DNA from: Ichthyophis bannanicus
Lineage: Eukaryota; Chordata; Amphibia; Gymnophiona; Ichthyophiidae
Assembly (NCBI GenBank): GCA_033557465.1
Contig: CM066034.1
Location: 984,227,637-984,291,636, forward strand
Length of the DNA stretch: 64,000 nt
Reading direction: 5' to 3'
Made by a program: the position numbers and the translations under genes. Of this stretch, positions 54,886-64,000 are shown one piece after another. Position 1 is the first letter of the stretch; every line of letters begins with the position of its first letter. Under the pieces are notes generated by a model. It saw only the letters and a program-made list of their open reading frames with translations, was not told the DNA's origin and did not search any database.

Positions 54886-56030
54886 ATATGCCCCACAGAT
54901 AGAGCTAAGGCACTGGAATCAAATATCTGCTTCAACAGAGCCTCCAACCTACGATCCTGAAGATCCTTAAGAGCTGTACTCCCGTCTACGGGGATAGTCA
55001 TCTTTTTGGTGACTGCCGTCACGAGAGCATCCACCTTAGGCATGCGCAACAACTCCTTCTCCTCCTGGGGAACCTGGTAAAGCCGACCTAAGGAGCGCCC
55101 CCTCCTCAGGGTAGCTTCGGGGCATTCCCACTCAGACTCAATCATCTGCTTAATCACTCTATGTACTGGGAAACAGCGCTGCTCTGCCTGAAACCCCTGC
55201 AAAAGTGGATCCTCTAGATGCTCCTGCTGCACTGCTGGGAGCACGATATTTAAAGCTGCTAAAGATTGAGTAATTAAGGCTCCGAGCTCCTCCTTGCGAA
55301 AAACTCAGAAGACATTCAGGTCCTCGCCAGGCCCAATCTCCCCTTCCTCCAATTCCAACGGCCAGGAGTCCACACCAGCCTCTGAGCTCAAATCACCGTC
55401 CTGCACTACCAGAGCCTCAGAACTGAGCTGCTCGAAGCCCTCGCAGCCCAGATCCACAGCTTTGCTCTTTGAGGAGACTCCCCCCTCCGGGTCCTCCTCC
55501 TTGGACTCCCCTGGCAATGAACCCAACAGAGTAGAACTAGTCTGACTCACCACAGCCTGAGTCTTTTTTAAAACGAATGCCTTGTGCAAGGCTAGAATAA
55601 ACTCCGGAGGAAAGAAGGAGTCTAAGGTCCCTTGCACCTCTGGCAGCTGCTGCTGAGTGGAAAGCTCCCCAGAAGACACATTTTTTGCCTTCGACTTTCT
55701 CTTACTGTGCTTTGGGAGCAGCGCGGGAGAACCGGCAGTCTCAGCTAAGATGGCTGCCGTTCCCGCCTTTTCGGAGGCGCCCTGAGGCCTGTCCAGTACA
55801 TCCCCCGATGTAACCTTGCCCTCCATGCGGCCCTCACAAACACAACTCACAAAAAAACCAAATCTAGCCCAAAACGCGGAATCCTGCTGACCGCGGCGAA
55901 CTAAGAAAGCCTCGGCGATGCAGCGTCTAGCAACCGCGCCAAAAAACGAAACCTTGCGACGCGTGTACCCCCGCGGCTGCGGGACCCCACCGCTCGTCAA
56001 AAAAGAACCGTCTTGCTCCGAACTGACCAA
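54801..56030 (-). pseudogene. Gag N-terminal part of DIRS copy E
   Basis: The frame 56030-55305 starts MVSSEQDGSFLTSGG and is Ser/Glu/Gly-rich with an acidic end (ELEEGEIGPGEDLNVF). An in-frame TGA at 55305 separates it from 55300-54801 (VLPAVQQEHLEDPLLQGFQ, CFPVHRVIKQMIESEWECPE, VDALVTAVTKKMTIPVDG). A frameshift near 54890 joins this to the 54885 frame. It lacks the N-terminal cysteine cluster of copies A-C, so this family differs in Gag. The VDALVTAVTKKMTI block matches VDAFVTALTKYMTI of copy G. Confidence 0.75.
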
Positions 56031-56471
56031 AGGTTGCCAATCATCTGCCCACCGACTGCTCGCTGCTAGCGAACCACGGTAACGGCAGTTAGTGGAGGAG
56101 GGGCAGAGGAATCTGGAGCTCCCAGCGTCTTACCCGAAAACTCCCCCGGAGCGATGGACTCTGTCGGGGCAGGCTCTGCTCCTTGCTGCTCACACATTAA
56201 CTTCAGGCAGCCGAGAATGTCCGATCCGCTCTCTTAATGCCCTCAGGCTATTTTTTTTCTTTTTTTCTTTAAGAACTTTAACGGATACTTCCTTGGCTCA
56301 ACTGCCCTGCCAGGGCAATCCAGCACAACAAGGCTGATATTCCTTTCTGTGCCTCTTCTAAAGCCAACAAACAATCTCAACTAAACTTCTCCCTTTAACT
56401 GATAAAAGTCTCTTTCCTACTCATCTCCTAGAGCCTGTCAGCCATCCATCCTGTTCAGCTGCTGAGGACTG

Positions 56472-56597
56472 AAAGACTGAGGCTCTATCGGCAGGGGGAG
56501 CTAGGTAGCCTGTCAGCAAAGAGTTTCAGTTTTTTCAGTCCTCAGCTGCTTGAAGGGATTGACTACTCTCATGTACCTGGACTGGCCTGGAGAGACG
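56472..56597. repeat. Right inverted terminal repeat of DIRS copy E
   Basis: GACTGAGGCTCTATCGGCAG to CATGTACCTGGACTGGCCTG, inverted relative to 50866-50998. Confidence 0.88.
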
Positions 56598-56606
56598 AAT
56601 AGGAAG

Positions 56607-57167
56607 ATCGGGTGAGCGATTGGGAGGTGAGGTGGACCACGATTGCAGCTTTTTGCTCTAGTGCAGGTGGGATCAATTTGAGCGATGTGGCATTTGCCCC
56701 GGTCTTGAGTGCTACAGTGCTGAGCCCTAGATCCGCTCCTGGTGTTTGTTTCTGTTGAACGCGGCAATTGCTGTGGTCAGACTGCAGAGCTTGGGTCTGT
56801 GATTTAATTTGTGATTGTGGTCTGATGCGGGAGGGGGAAAACCATGGCTACCGCTTGGCGCAGACAAAACAAACTGACTGTCTCTGCACAGGAATGGATA
56901 GGCAGGAGGCAGCACACATGCTCAGAGCCCGACACCAATGGCTCCATCACAGACATCACCCACTGGCGAGTGCATGCATCCCCCTGCTCGTCTCTGGAGA
57001 AAGCAAAAGCCCAGCATACAAAGAAAATACACAGCAATTTGTCAAAAAGTAAATCTTAGCCAGGTTCTAAAGGATGCCAAAGTTCTGCAAGTCAATAAAC
57101 ATGTACTTTTTCTTACATAAAAAACCCTTTAAATTCATATTCCTGTCTTCATACAAAATCTTCATAC
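56607..57167. other. Intron sequence next to the DCLRE1A-like exon
   Basis: No supported gene. 56840-57050 has short open frames of no known type. No last exon of DCLRE1A is visible here. Confidence 0.5.
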
Positions 57168-57306
57168 CATAGATGGTGATGTTTCCCCTGATTTCAGGTC
57201 TAATGTCTGCCACAGAGTTGAACCGATCAGAGTATGTCCATCCAGTTGGTTTGAAAGCCAGGACACTGTCATATTTGGAGAACTTATTCAAGTGGTTCAG
57301 TAAACC
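57168..57306 (-). CDS. DCLRE1A: Host exon: DCLRE1A/SNM1A-like nuclease (single exon)
   Basis: 139 bp on the minus strand, preceded by a pyrimidine-rich tract and acceptor (TTTTTAACAG) and followed by donor GTATGAAG. The exon is open in phase 0 and leaves one base for the next exon. It encodes LLNHLNKFSKYDSVLAFKP, TGWTYSDRFNSVADIRPEIR and GNITIYG. The FKPTGWT and GNI(S/T)IYG spacing is characteristic of the C-terminal metallo-beta-lactamase/beta-CASP region of DCLRE1A (SNM1A), a 5'-3' exonuclease of interstrand crosslink repair; next in the family comes the PYSEHSS motif. Paralogues DCLRE1B and DCLRE1C lack this wording as far as I recall. It is the only host coding sequence seen; the rest of the gene must lie outside, or in undetected exons. 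Confidence 0.7.
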
Positions 57307-57896
57307 CTGTTAAAAACAGCAAAGCACATTTTCTTTTAACCATAAATTCAGTTTTAGTTATAAATATACAGGTAAAATTTTCAGAAACTGTGTCTTGTAT
57401 ACACCCTTGCACAATGTCCCCATTCTGTTGTCTAAAAACATACTTCAATCTCTCACACACAGTCCACCCCCCCCCCCCCATCAGCCAGTCTCTCTCTCTT
57501 TCACATAGTCCAGACTCTCATGCACACAGTCTCCTCCCGCATCAGCCCGGTCGCTCTCACACACAGTCTTTCTACCGCATCAGCCTGGTCTCTCTCTCTC
57601 CTTGTCCCCTCCCCCAGCCATTACCAGATATATCTTACCCCTCCCGCCATGTTGCTAACAGCTCCACCACAATTGGCTCTGCATGTAGCCTAAGCCCTGT
57701 AGTGCAGGACGTCTGCTGATCTCGTGAGACTTCAAATCGTGAGATCTGCAAACTTCCTCCACTCCAAACTCAAGCTACCTGCAGAGCCGATCGAGGTGCA
57801 GCAGCTAACAACGCGGCAGGAAGGGTAAGATATATCAAATGATGACTGGGAGAGGGGGCAGTGAGAGAGAAACACATTGGTTGGTGAAGAAAGATA
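57307..57896. other. Intron with CT-rich degenerate tandem repeat
   Basis: 57440-57610 holds loose repeats of CTCTCACACACAGTC with GCATCAGCC, about 50-60 bp apart, and a C-run (57467-57479). No gene seen. Confidence 0.6.
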
Positions 57897-57909
57897 AAGC
57901 ACAGTTACT

Positions 57910-57985
57910 TACCTGTAACAGGTGATCTCTGGGAACAGCAGGAATAAGTCTTCACATATGGGTTCGTCTGTACCGACGGAGCCTG
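57910..57985. repeat. Left inverted terminal repeat of DIRS copy D
   Basis: CTGTAACAGGTGATCTCTGG, GCAGGAATAAGTCTTCACAT and CGTCTGTACCGACGGAGCC, the last with one change from the GTCGGTACCGAC palindrome of copy C. Confidence 0.85.
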
Positions 57986-58169
57986 CGCGGGAATGCTCCC
58001 CAGCGTCCCATCAGAAAGCTTTTGGGAGCATCCCTCAGCGCCTGCGTGCTGCCTTCCCGCCTTTCCAACTGTCTCTCCTCAGTTGAGTTTTATAGCTGAG
58101 ACAAAGAGAGAGAAAGAGGAAAGGAAGATAGATAAAGAGATACAACTCCTAGGGGAGGTGGGTGGGTTG

Positions 58170-58265
58170 TGAAGACTTATTCCTGCTGTTCCCAGAGATC
58201 ACCTGTTACAGGTAATAACTGTGCTATCTCCAGGAACAAGCAGGAATGAGTCTTCACATATGGGG
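58170..58265. repeat. Internal complementary region of DIRS copy D
   Basis: AGAGATCACCTGTTACAGGT followed by GCTATCTCCAGGAACAAGCA, as in copy C. Confidence 0.85.
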
Positions 58266-59137
58266 ACTCCCAAGCTAAGATGCCTGGAGTCCTAGCATGA
58301 TGGGGATTGGAACATGCTACACCTCATATGGCCAGGCATCCTGAGGATGGAGGGTAGGAGTTGAAAGAGAGGAGCTGTAGAAAAACAGCTAACCTAAAAT
58401 AGGACTACAGGTAAGGAGTCCTTGTATGTATGATAATTATCATGAAAATATTGAAATGAACAATCACAATATGTACCTCACCTACTGGATTGCAGGAAGT
58501 AGAGAGGCTGATGGAGTCTACTGGGGATCCAGTAGAGGAATCCTCAAGGTGACCTCACTGAAGTGAAGGTGAAGGTCCAAATCTGGAAGTGACAGGTGAC
58601 TCAGGTGTCAACTGGGGTAGTACAAAAACGGTAGGTCTTTAGCGGAAAGCTTTATGGAAAAAGCTGGGAACTCTTATGGCTACAGAGTTGCTCACAGTTA
58701 GGAGCAAAAGAGGAAGACTGACCGATTTGGACAAACTAGCCCAGTCCTGGAGGGAAGAAGGGGTATGGGAAAAAAGCACGTATTCCCAAGAAGGACAGAT
58801 GTCTGAAGGGTTGAAACCTCAGATCTACTGAAGATCCACCCTGTCTTTCCTAACTGGTGAGAGATAGGAAAGATATTGGAGTATGGAGCTTCAGGGATAC
58901 CTAAATCTAGGGTTAAGGTAAGAGCTGGCAGTACCACAGTAGTGGTTGTGTGCATAATACCCCAGACATACTGTTGGACAGTATGAACATATGCAAGCCC
59001 ACTGTCTGGAACCTATAGGAAGGTAAAAACCTTTATAAGCATAGACAGTTAGAGAGATAAGTATGTAAATACATATCTACCTATAAGGAAGCATCTCGAC
59101 AGATACATATATATACACATACATATACATATATATA

Positions 59138-59577
59138 CACTGCACCTACACTCTGGAATCATCTGCCGCCAGAGTTACGAGCTTGCAAAGACCTAACTGA
59201 CTTTAGGAAAAAACTCAAGACTAATCTGTTCCAGAGTCATTTCAATTTGACTTAAACCCAAGGGGTCTAAGCTTATCCACCCCAGGGGACCAAAACTGAT
59301 CTATGTACGCCTGCTCGTTTATGTAAAATGTATATATGTATATATGTAATTACTGCCTTATCCTCAAATGTATAGAAGTATGCATGTATATATGTAATTA
59401 GTACCCATATCCTCAAACAGAACCCGCTTGTGTGATGTGCCTTCCCTCCGAATCAACGTGTACGCACCCCAAATTTTACTGTACTGATTTGACAGTTCTC
59501 CTTATGTAATCAGACCGCTGCTGATCGCTGGAAGTAGCGGTATATAAATGTTTGCCAAATAAATAAATAAATATATG
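59138..59577 (+). mobile_element. L2 LINE 3' tail inside DIRS copy D
   Basis: The plus strand encodes TLWNHLPPELRACKDLTDFR, then KKLKTNLFQSHFNLT and a stop. The 3' UTR ends AGCGGTATATAAATGTTTGC with an AAATAAATAAATA tail. It resembles the L2 tail at 27700-28101 and has an open frame. Confidence 0.88.
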
Positions 59578-60159
59578 TCTATAGAGAGATCTGGAGGGCA
59601 TAACATATGCACACGCAGCTTACAGACATATGTATCTATAGAGAAGTATATAGAGATATATACATACATGAATATATATGTCTAAAGATAAATGTCTGCA
59701 ATTAAGCAGATAGAGATATGTCCATAAGAACATTCACATGGGAGATGTGAAGAGGAAAGATTCATCTAATAACAAGAAGGTGGAACCTACTTGAGAAGAT
59801 ATATAGAGAATCTATTCCCCCTGGCTAAGATGGTGCAGGAATGCTATCCAGTGAAATAACCAGGAGGGTTGCGTGAAAAAACAGAGGATAATATCAGTCT
59901 GTAAACAGCAAGTCCTGAGTCATGTAGAACTTTCGCATGGTAAATGGACAGAAAACGCATAGGATGAGGTATCAGGCTGACCACTGGAGGGATACAAAGT
60001 GGTATCATGTGTTATGAGTTAAATATGTGCTGTCCATGAAGGAGTAGGATACCATGAGGACAAGCTGCAAGGAAAAAAAGAGCATATTCCTTGTAGGAAT
60101 TGGAGAACTCTTTAGACATTCACGCAGAAAAGGCTTATGTCCTGTATTATAAAAGGAGA

Positions 60160-60167
60160 TAGTAGGG
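60160..60167. repeat. 8-bp target-site duplication of the hAT element, left
   Basis: TAGTAGGG, repeated exactly at 63223-63230. Removal of the element and one copy restores continuity with DIRS copy C sequence near 13320. Confidence 0.95.
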
Positions 60168-60328
60168 CAGTGATGGCTAACCTTTTTGAGCCCGAGTGCC
60201 CAAACTGCCGCACAAAACCAAAGAATTTCCTCAAAGTGCCAGCACGTCAATTAAAGCCTCATTTGCATAAGGTGCCTCATTTGCATAAATATTTGCATAA
60301 TGTTACCATACACTAACTTTTAGTAAAC

Positions 60329-60565
60329 ATGCCTCTTAATGAGTATATGGATAAAGAAAGACTAAAAGGTTTCTACATTACTATAATCCAGTACCAACCG
60401 CCAGGCACATTAGGAACTACTACAAACGCTGCCCATTTAGAACCCATAGCAAACCCGCCGTATCCTAACAGCACTACCAGGACTCACAAAGCACCATACC
60501 CTAACTATCAAAAGGCAACACTGCAAATATTAAACCAATACATTTCAGAGAACAACAATACATGA
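60329..60565 (+). other. Short open frame in the left part of the hAT element
   Basis: 78 codons (MPLNEYMDKERLKGFYITI onward), no recognised domain. It may be chance or a scrap of captured sequence. Confidence 0.15.
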
Positions 60566-61129
60566 CCTACTGGGGAAAGAACAAGTGGCAATGTCAAATA
60601 GGAATTATATAAACAGAATACCTCAGCTCAGTTACACATGCAGAACAGACCATCACCAAACAAGGAATCACAATTTAGAAACAGGAAGACAATAATTAAA
60701 CTGGGAACCCCAAAAGCCAAACTTGGAATATACAACAACACTGTAGAAATAAAACTATAAATTAATTTCCTCTTGTACTAAACAAAGCGCAAAAATTAAT
60801 GATGCACATTTCCCAGAGCTGACATATTCCAGTTAATAAATTCAAAATAAAGAGATTTTTTTATACCTTTTGTGCATTTTTTTTCAGTTGCAATTGTTCC
60901 AGCCACTTTCTTCTGGTTTCTTCGTGTCTTCTGCTAACTCTCCATCTGCTGTCCATTTGTCCTTTCTTCTGTCTTTTTTTTTTTTCCATTCTCTCTCTAC
61001 ATCTGCTTTAACATACTAATCTTTCTCCTTTTGCTCTTTCCTCATTCCTATTTCATCTACTCAAAATTTACCCCTCCATCCTCAATCCCCACTTATTCTC
61101 CCAATACCGGCCAATTGTAGATTTTTTAT

Positions 61130-62730
61130 CCCTCCCACACAAAATATTTTTCCCCTCTCCATTTACTCTCCCAGCCCCATCCCATTCTAATCCTCCCCCA
61201 ACACCAGCTCCCTTCTAGTTCCAGCCTCACCCAGCATCCATTCCCTTCTAGTCCCTGCATCAGCCCATTTCCAGTCCTAGCAGCCCCCAACCCATTTCCA
61301 GTCCTAGTAACCCCCCAACCCAATACCCGTCCTAGCCCCCCCTCATCAACCCATTTCCAGTCCTAACCCCCCATCACCCCCATTTTCAGTTTAAGCCCCC
61401 CCTATAACCCATTACCAGTCCTAACCCCCATCAGCCCACTTCCAGTCCTAACCCCCATCAACCCATTTCCAGTCAGCCCCCCATAGCCCATTGCCAGTCC
61501 TAACCCCCCATCAGCCCACAGTCCATGACCAGTACTAACCCCATCAGCCCACCTCAAGTCCTAACCCCTCCCCATCAGCCCATTTCCTGTCCTAGCCCCC
61601 CATAGCCCATTATCAGTCCTAACCCCCCATAGCCCATTACCAGACAGCCCCCATCAGCCAACAGCCCATTACCAGTCTTAACCCCCCATAGCCCATTGCC
61701 AGTCCTAACCCCCCCCATCAGCCCACAGCCCATTACCAGTCCTAACCCCATCAGCCCACCTCAAGTCCTAACCCCTCCCCATCAGCCCATTTCCTGTCCT
61801 AGCCCCCCCATAGCCCATTATCAGTCCTAACCCCCATAGCCCATTACCAGACAGCCCCCATCAGCCAACAGCCCATTACCAGTCTTAACCCCCCATAGCC
61901 CATTGCCAGTCCTAACCCCCCCCATCAGCCCACAGCCCATTACCAGTCCTAACCCCATCAGCCCACCTCAAGTCCTAACCCCTCCCCATCAGCCCATTTC
62001 TTGTCCCAGCCCCCCCATAGCCCATTATCAGTCCTAAACCCCCCCATAGCCCATTACCAGTCCTAACCCCATCAGACCACCTCCAGTGTTAACCCCCCAT
62101 CAGCCCATTTCCAGTCCTAACCCCACCCAACAGCCCACCTCAAGTCCTAACCCCTCCCCATCAGCCCATTTCCTGTCCTAGCCCCCGATAGACCATTACA
62201 AGTACTAACCCAACCCAACAGCCCACCTCAAGTCCTAACCCCTCCCCATCAGCCCATTTCCTGTCCTAGCCCCCCATAGCCCATTACCAGTCCTAAGCCC
62301 CCATCAACCCACTTCCAGTCCTAATCCCATCAGCCCATATAGACTTAGCTCCCCCATAGCCCATGGCCCCCCCATAGCCCATCACCATTCCTAACCTCCC
62401 CCAGCCCATCACCACTCCTAACCCCCCCATCAGCCCATTTCCTGTCCTAGCCCCCCATAGCCCAGTACCAGTCCTAGCCCCAACAGCCCACAGCCATTAC
62501 CACTCCTAACCCCCCAGCCCATCACCAGTCCTAACCCCCCAACAGCCCACAGCCATTACCACTCCTAACCCCCCCCAGCCCATTACCACTCCTAACCCCC
62601 CCATCAGCCCATTTCCTGTCCTAGCCCCCCCCCCGCCCATCACCAGTCCTAACCCCCCACCAGCCCACAGCCATTACCACTCCTAACCCCCCCCCAAGCC
62701 CATCACCAGTCCTAACCCCCCCCCCGAAAT
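61130..62730. repeat. C-rich tandem array inside the hAT element
   Basis: About 1.6 kb built from short units of the type CCCATTACCAGTCCTAACCC with CATCAGCCCA variants, roughly 20-40 bp each. A higher-order copy of about 207 bp is visible: CATCAGCCCACCTCAAGTCC near 61541, 61748 and 61954. The complementary strand carries regular GGGGG runs. Confidence 0.92.
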
Positions 62731-62741
62731 TTTTTACAAAG

Positions 62742-63113
62742 AAAGCTGTCGCTGCCGGGGCCGGGGCCGCCGCGGCAGAATCGAGTGTGCCGCGGGGCCC
62801 CCCCCCCCCCGCCCAGCAGAGCCTGCCCTCCGTCCCCGGTATCACCTCTCTCAGCTGCCTCCAGTCACACGCGCCGGCTTTCAGAGCGCGAGGGAAGAGT
62901 TTCTCCCTCGCTGCTCTGTTAAGCCCCCGCGGGCTTAACAGAGCAGCGAGGGAGAAACTCCCCTCGCGCTCTGAAAGCCGGCGTGTGTGACTGGAGGCAG
63001 CTGAGAGAGGTGATACCGGGGACGGAGGGCAGGCTCTGTTGGGCGGGGGGGGGGGGGGCCCCGCGGCACACTCGATTCTGCCGCGGCGGCCCCGGCCCCG
63101 GCAGCGACAGCTT
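62742..63113. repeat. 372-bp near-perfect palindrome inside the hAT element
   Basis: Left arm 62742-62926, right arm 62931-63113, centre at TTAAGCCCCCGCGGGCTTAA. The arms carry CTGCCGGGGCCGGGGCCGCC and its complement, long C or G runs (about 62798-62811 and 63043-63057), and CTCTCAGCTGCCTCCAGTCA with its complement. Mismatches are few. A single transcript or strand would fold into a hairpin of about 180 bp. Confidence 0.93.
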
Positions 63114-63222
63114 TTTTTTTTTTTTTAATGCCGCATATCTTGATTGCGAACCTTCCCGCGTGCCAGCTGCAAGGCCTTCGCGTGCCACAGCTGGCACGCG
63201 TGCCATAGGTTCGCCATCGCTG

Positions 63223-63230
63223 TAGTAGGG
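63223..63230. repeat. 8-bp target-site duplication of the hAT element, right
   Basis: TAGTAGGG, identical to 60160-60167. Confidence 0.95.
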
Positions 63231-64000
63231 TGTGGAGAACCCTCACAGTCATGGAAAATGACTGAGAAAGCCTTTTCCAACCATATAGGATAGTCAGAGA
63301 CAAAACCCCATGCTCTCTAGCAAGGGCCCATAGTGGAAAGCTTCTCTGTAAGATTGCAGAGAGCATTATGCAGGAGAATTGGGAAATAAAACTGGCTGTT
63401 GGAAGAAAACCAGCTGTCACGTTAACTATGCTGCCAAATCCAAAGGAATTGGGGATGGCAAGAAAAGAAGATAGTGTGATAAGCCTGAAGTGATAAGGAT
63501 TATCCCAGACAGATAAAAGCACTATCTTGGAATCACTACTAAGGGCAGACTGGAAGTAGTGGAAGACAAGAATGGAAACTTGTGGGAAAGTACCAGTAGT
63601 CCAATCACTGGAACTCCTGCATTGGCAACTGCTGAATAAGACATCAGAGAGAATCTTTCTGTGTAAAACAGAGAGAACAGACAGAATAAGAGGAGAAATT
63701 CCTGTCCCTGTCTGATGAGCTGCCCAGACAAAAGAAGGGAGTTTATTCAAGATAAAAAACTACACACTGTATTGATAGAAATGACTAGAAAGGCTAAAGA
63801 AGCCCTGCAGTGGTATGGTACCACCCTTTCAGGGGAAACCCTGGATAAATGGGTAGAGACAGGAGCTGAAGGGTGACTTACCATATGGTAAGTCTGTGGA
63901 AGGAAAATATTCATGTTGGAACAGAAACTATCATGGGATAGTTGTTAAACCTCTCTTCTTGGTAAGAAGAGGAGAAACCTGTGACCCATAGACATGAATA

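Larger units (their letters stand above)
50822..56606 (-). mobile_element. DIRS-like YR retrotransposon, copy E, complete with both ends
   Basis: A 5.8-kb element of a second family. Left terminal repeat about 50866-50998 and right repeat about 56472-56597 are inverted copies (GTACATGAGAGTAGTCAATC on the plus strand at left). The ICR at 51340-51445 joins the complements of both outer ends. AAG occurs at both borders (50822-50824, 56604-56606) and is the overlap seen in the ICR. The minus strand carries Gag-RT-RNase H-methyltransferase-like in one frame with few stops, then YR. It is the least damaged DIRS copy here. Confidence 0.93.
60168..63222. mobile_element. hAT-type DNA transposon, non-autonomous, with tandem array and palindrome cargo
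   Basis: 3055 bp. Left end CAGTGATGGCTAACCTTTTT; the right end read inward is CAGCGATGGCGAACCTATGG, 14 of the first 16 bases identical. The 8-bp duplication and CAG...CTG ends are hAT hallmarks. No transposase is encoded. Contents: AT-rich left part (60180-61080), C-rich tandem array (about 61130-62730), palindrome (62742-63113), poly-T (63111-63126), and subterminal CACGCGTGCC-type motifs in inverted order near 63150-63205, possible transposase-binding sites. Confidence 0.9.
57897..64000 (-). mobile_element. DIRS-like element copy D, sister of copy C (right end outside window)
   Basis: The left terminus AAGCACAGTTACTTACC (57897-) and the ICR at 58170-58265 match copy C (ICR here lacks one base in GGTAATAACTG). 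The following sequence matches the 11916-14060 core of copy C through to the window edge, broken by an L2 tail (about 59138-59577) and a hAT element (60168-63222). The Gag part would begin just beyond the right edge. Orientation follows copy C. Confidence 0.85.

Noticed and set aside
61130..62730. CRISPR-like repeat array
   Set aside because: Units are adjoining, variable and without unique spacers, in a vertebrate hAT element. It is a minisatellite.

Overview
This window looks like intronic DNA from a large, repeat-rich vertebrate genome, most probably an amphibian. A caecilian is my best guess, but that is inference. The reasons are the mix of several DIRS-like tyrosine-recombinase (YR) retrotransposon families, a full-length Tx1/L1-type LINE, L2, CR1 and RTE LINEs, a tRNA-derived SINE, LTR elements and a hAT transposon, all nested in one another and decayed to different degrees. 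There is no bacterial gene organisation. Many reading frames are broken by stops and frameshifts.

The only host coding sequence I can support is one 139-bp exon at 57168-57306 on the minus strand. It has good splice sites and encodes a stretch like the C-terminal nuclease region of DCLRE1A/SNM1A. The last exon was not found downstream (lower coordinates), so most of the window would be its final intron.

Layout. 1-10618: DIRS copy A (minus), broken by two solo-type LTRs (664-2186 and 2914-7852); the second LTR carries an L2 LINE with an intact 1013-aa ORF. 11512-16509: DIRS copy C (minus), a gag-only derivative. 16560-16965: CR1 piece. 17099-23053: Tx1/L1-type LINE (plus) with a 15-bp target-site duplication. 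23758-31025: an L2 piece split by DIRS copy B (24378-30841, minus), itself holding an L2 fragment. 31085-33330: internally deleted DIRS copy G (plus) with a SINE. 34725-36966: a possible DIRS terminus, an ORF1-like piece and a CR1. 37645-41895: a second long L2 (minus) with tandem 5' units. 42545-46040: RTE LINE (minus). 46060-50520: decayed DIRS copy F with CR1 tails and a probable LTR. 50822-56606: DIRS copy E (minus), complete end to end with modest damage. 57168-57306: host exon. 57897 to the right edge: DIRS copy D, a sister of C, carrying an L2 piece and a 3055-bp hAT element.

How the parts relate. The DIRS copies share one plan (minus strand for A-F, plus for G): Gag with a cysteine cluster, then RT, RNase H and a methyltransferase-like segment, then YR. 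Inverted ends and an internal complementary region (ICR) flank this. B and E keep all these domains. A, C, D and G have lost all or part of RT, so they are probably non-autonomous derivatives. C and E are flanked on both sides by the trinucleotide AAG and show no longer duplication, as expected for YR integration. The least expected structure is the hAT element at 60168-63222: a perfect 8-bp duplication around a cargo of a C-rich tandem array and a 372-bp near-perfect palindrome.
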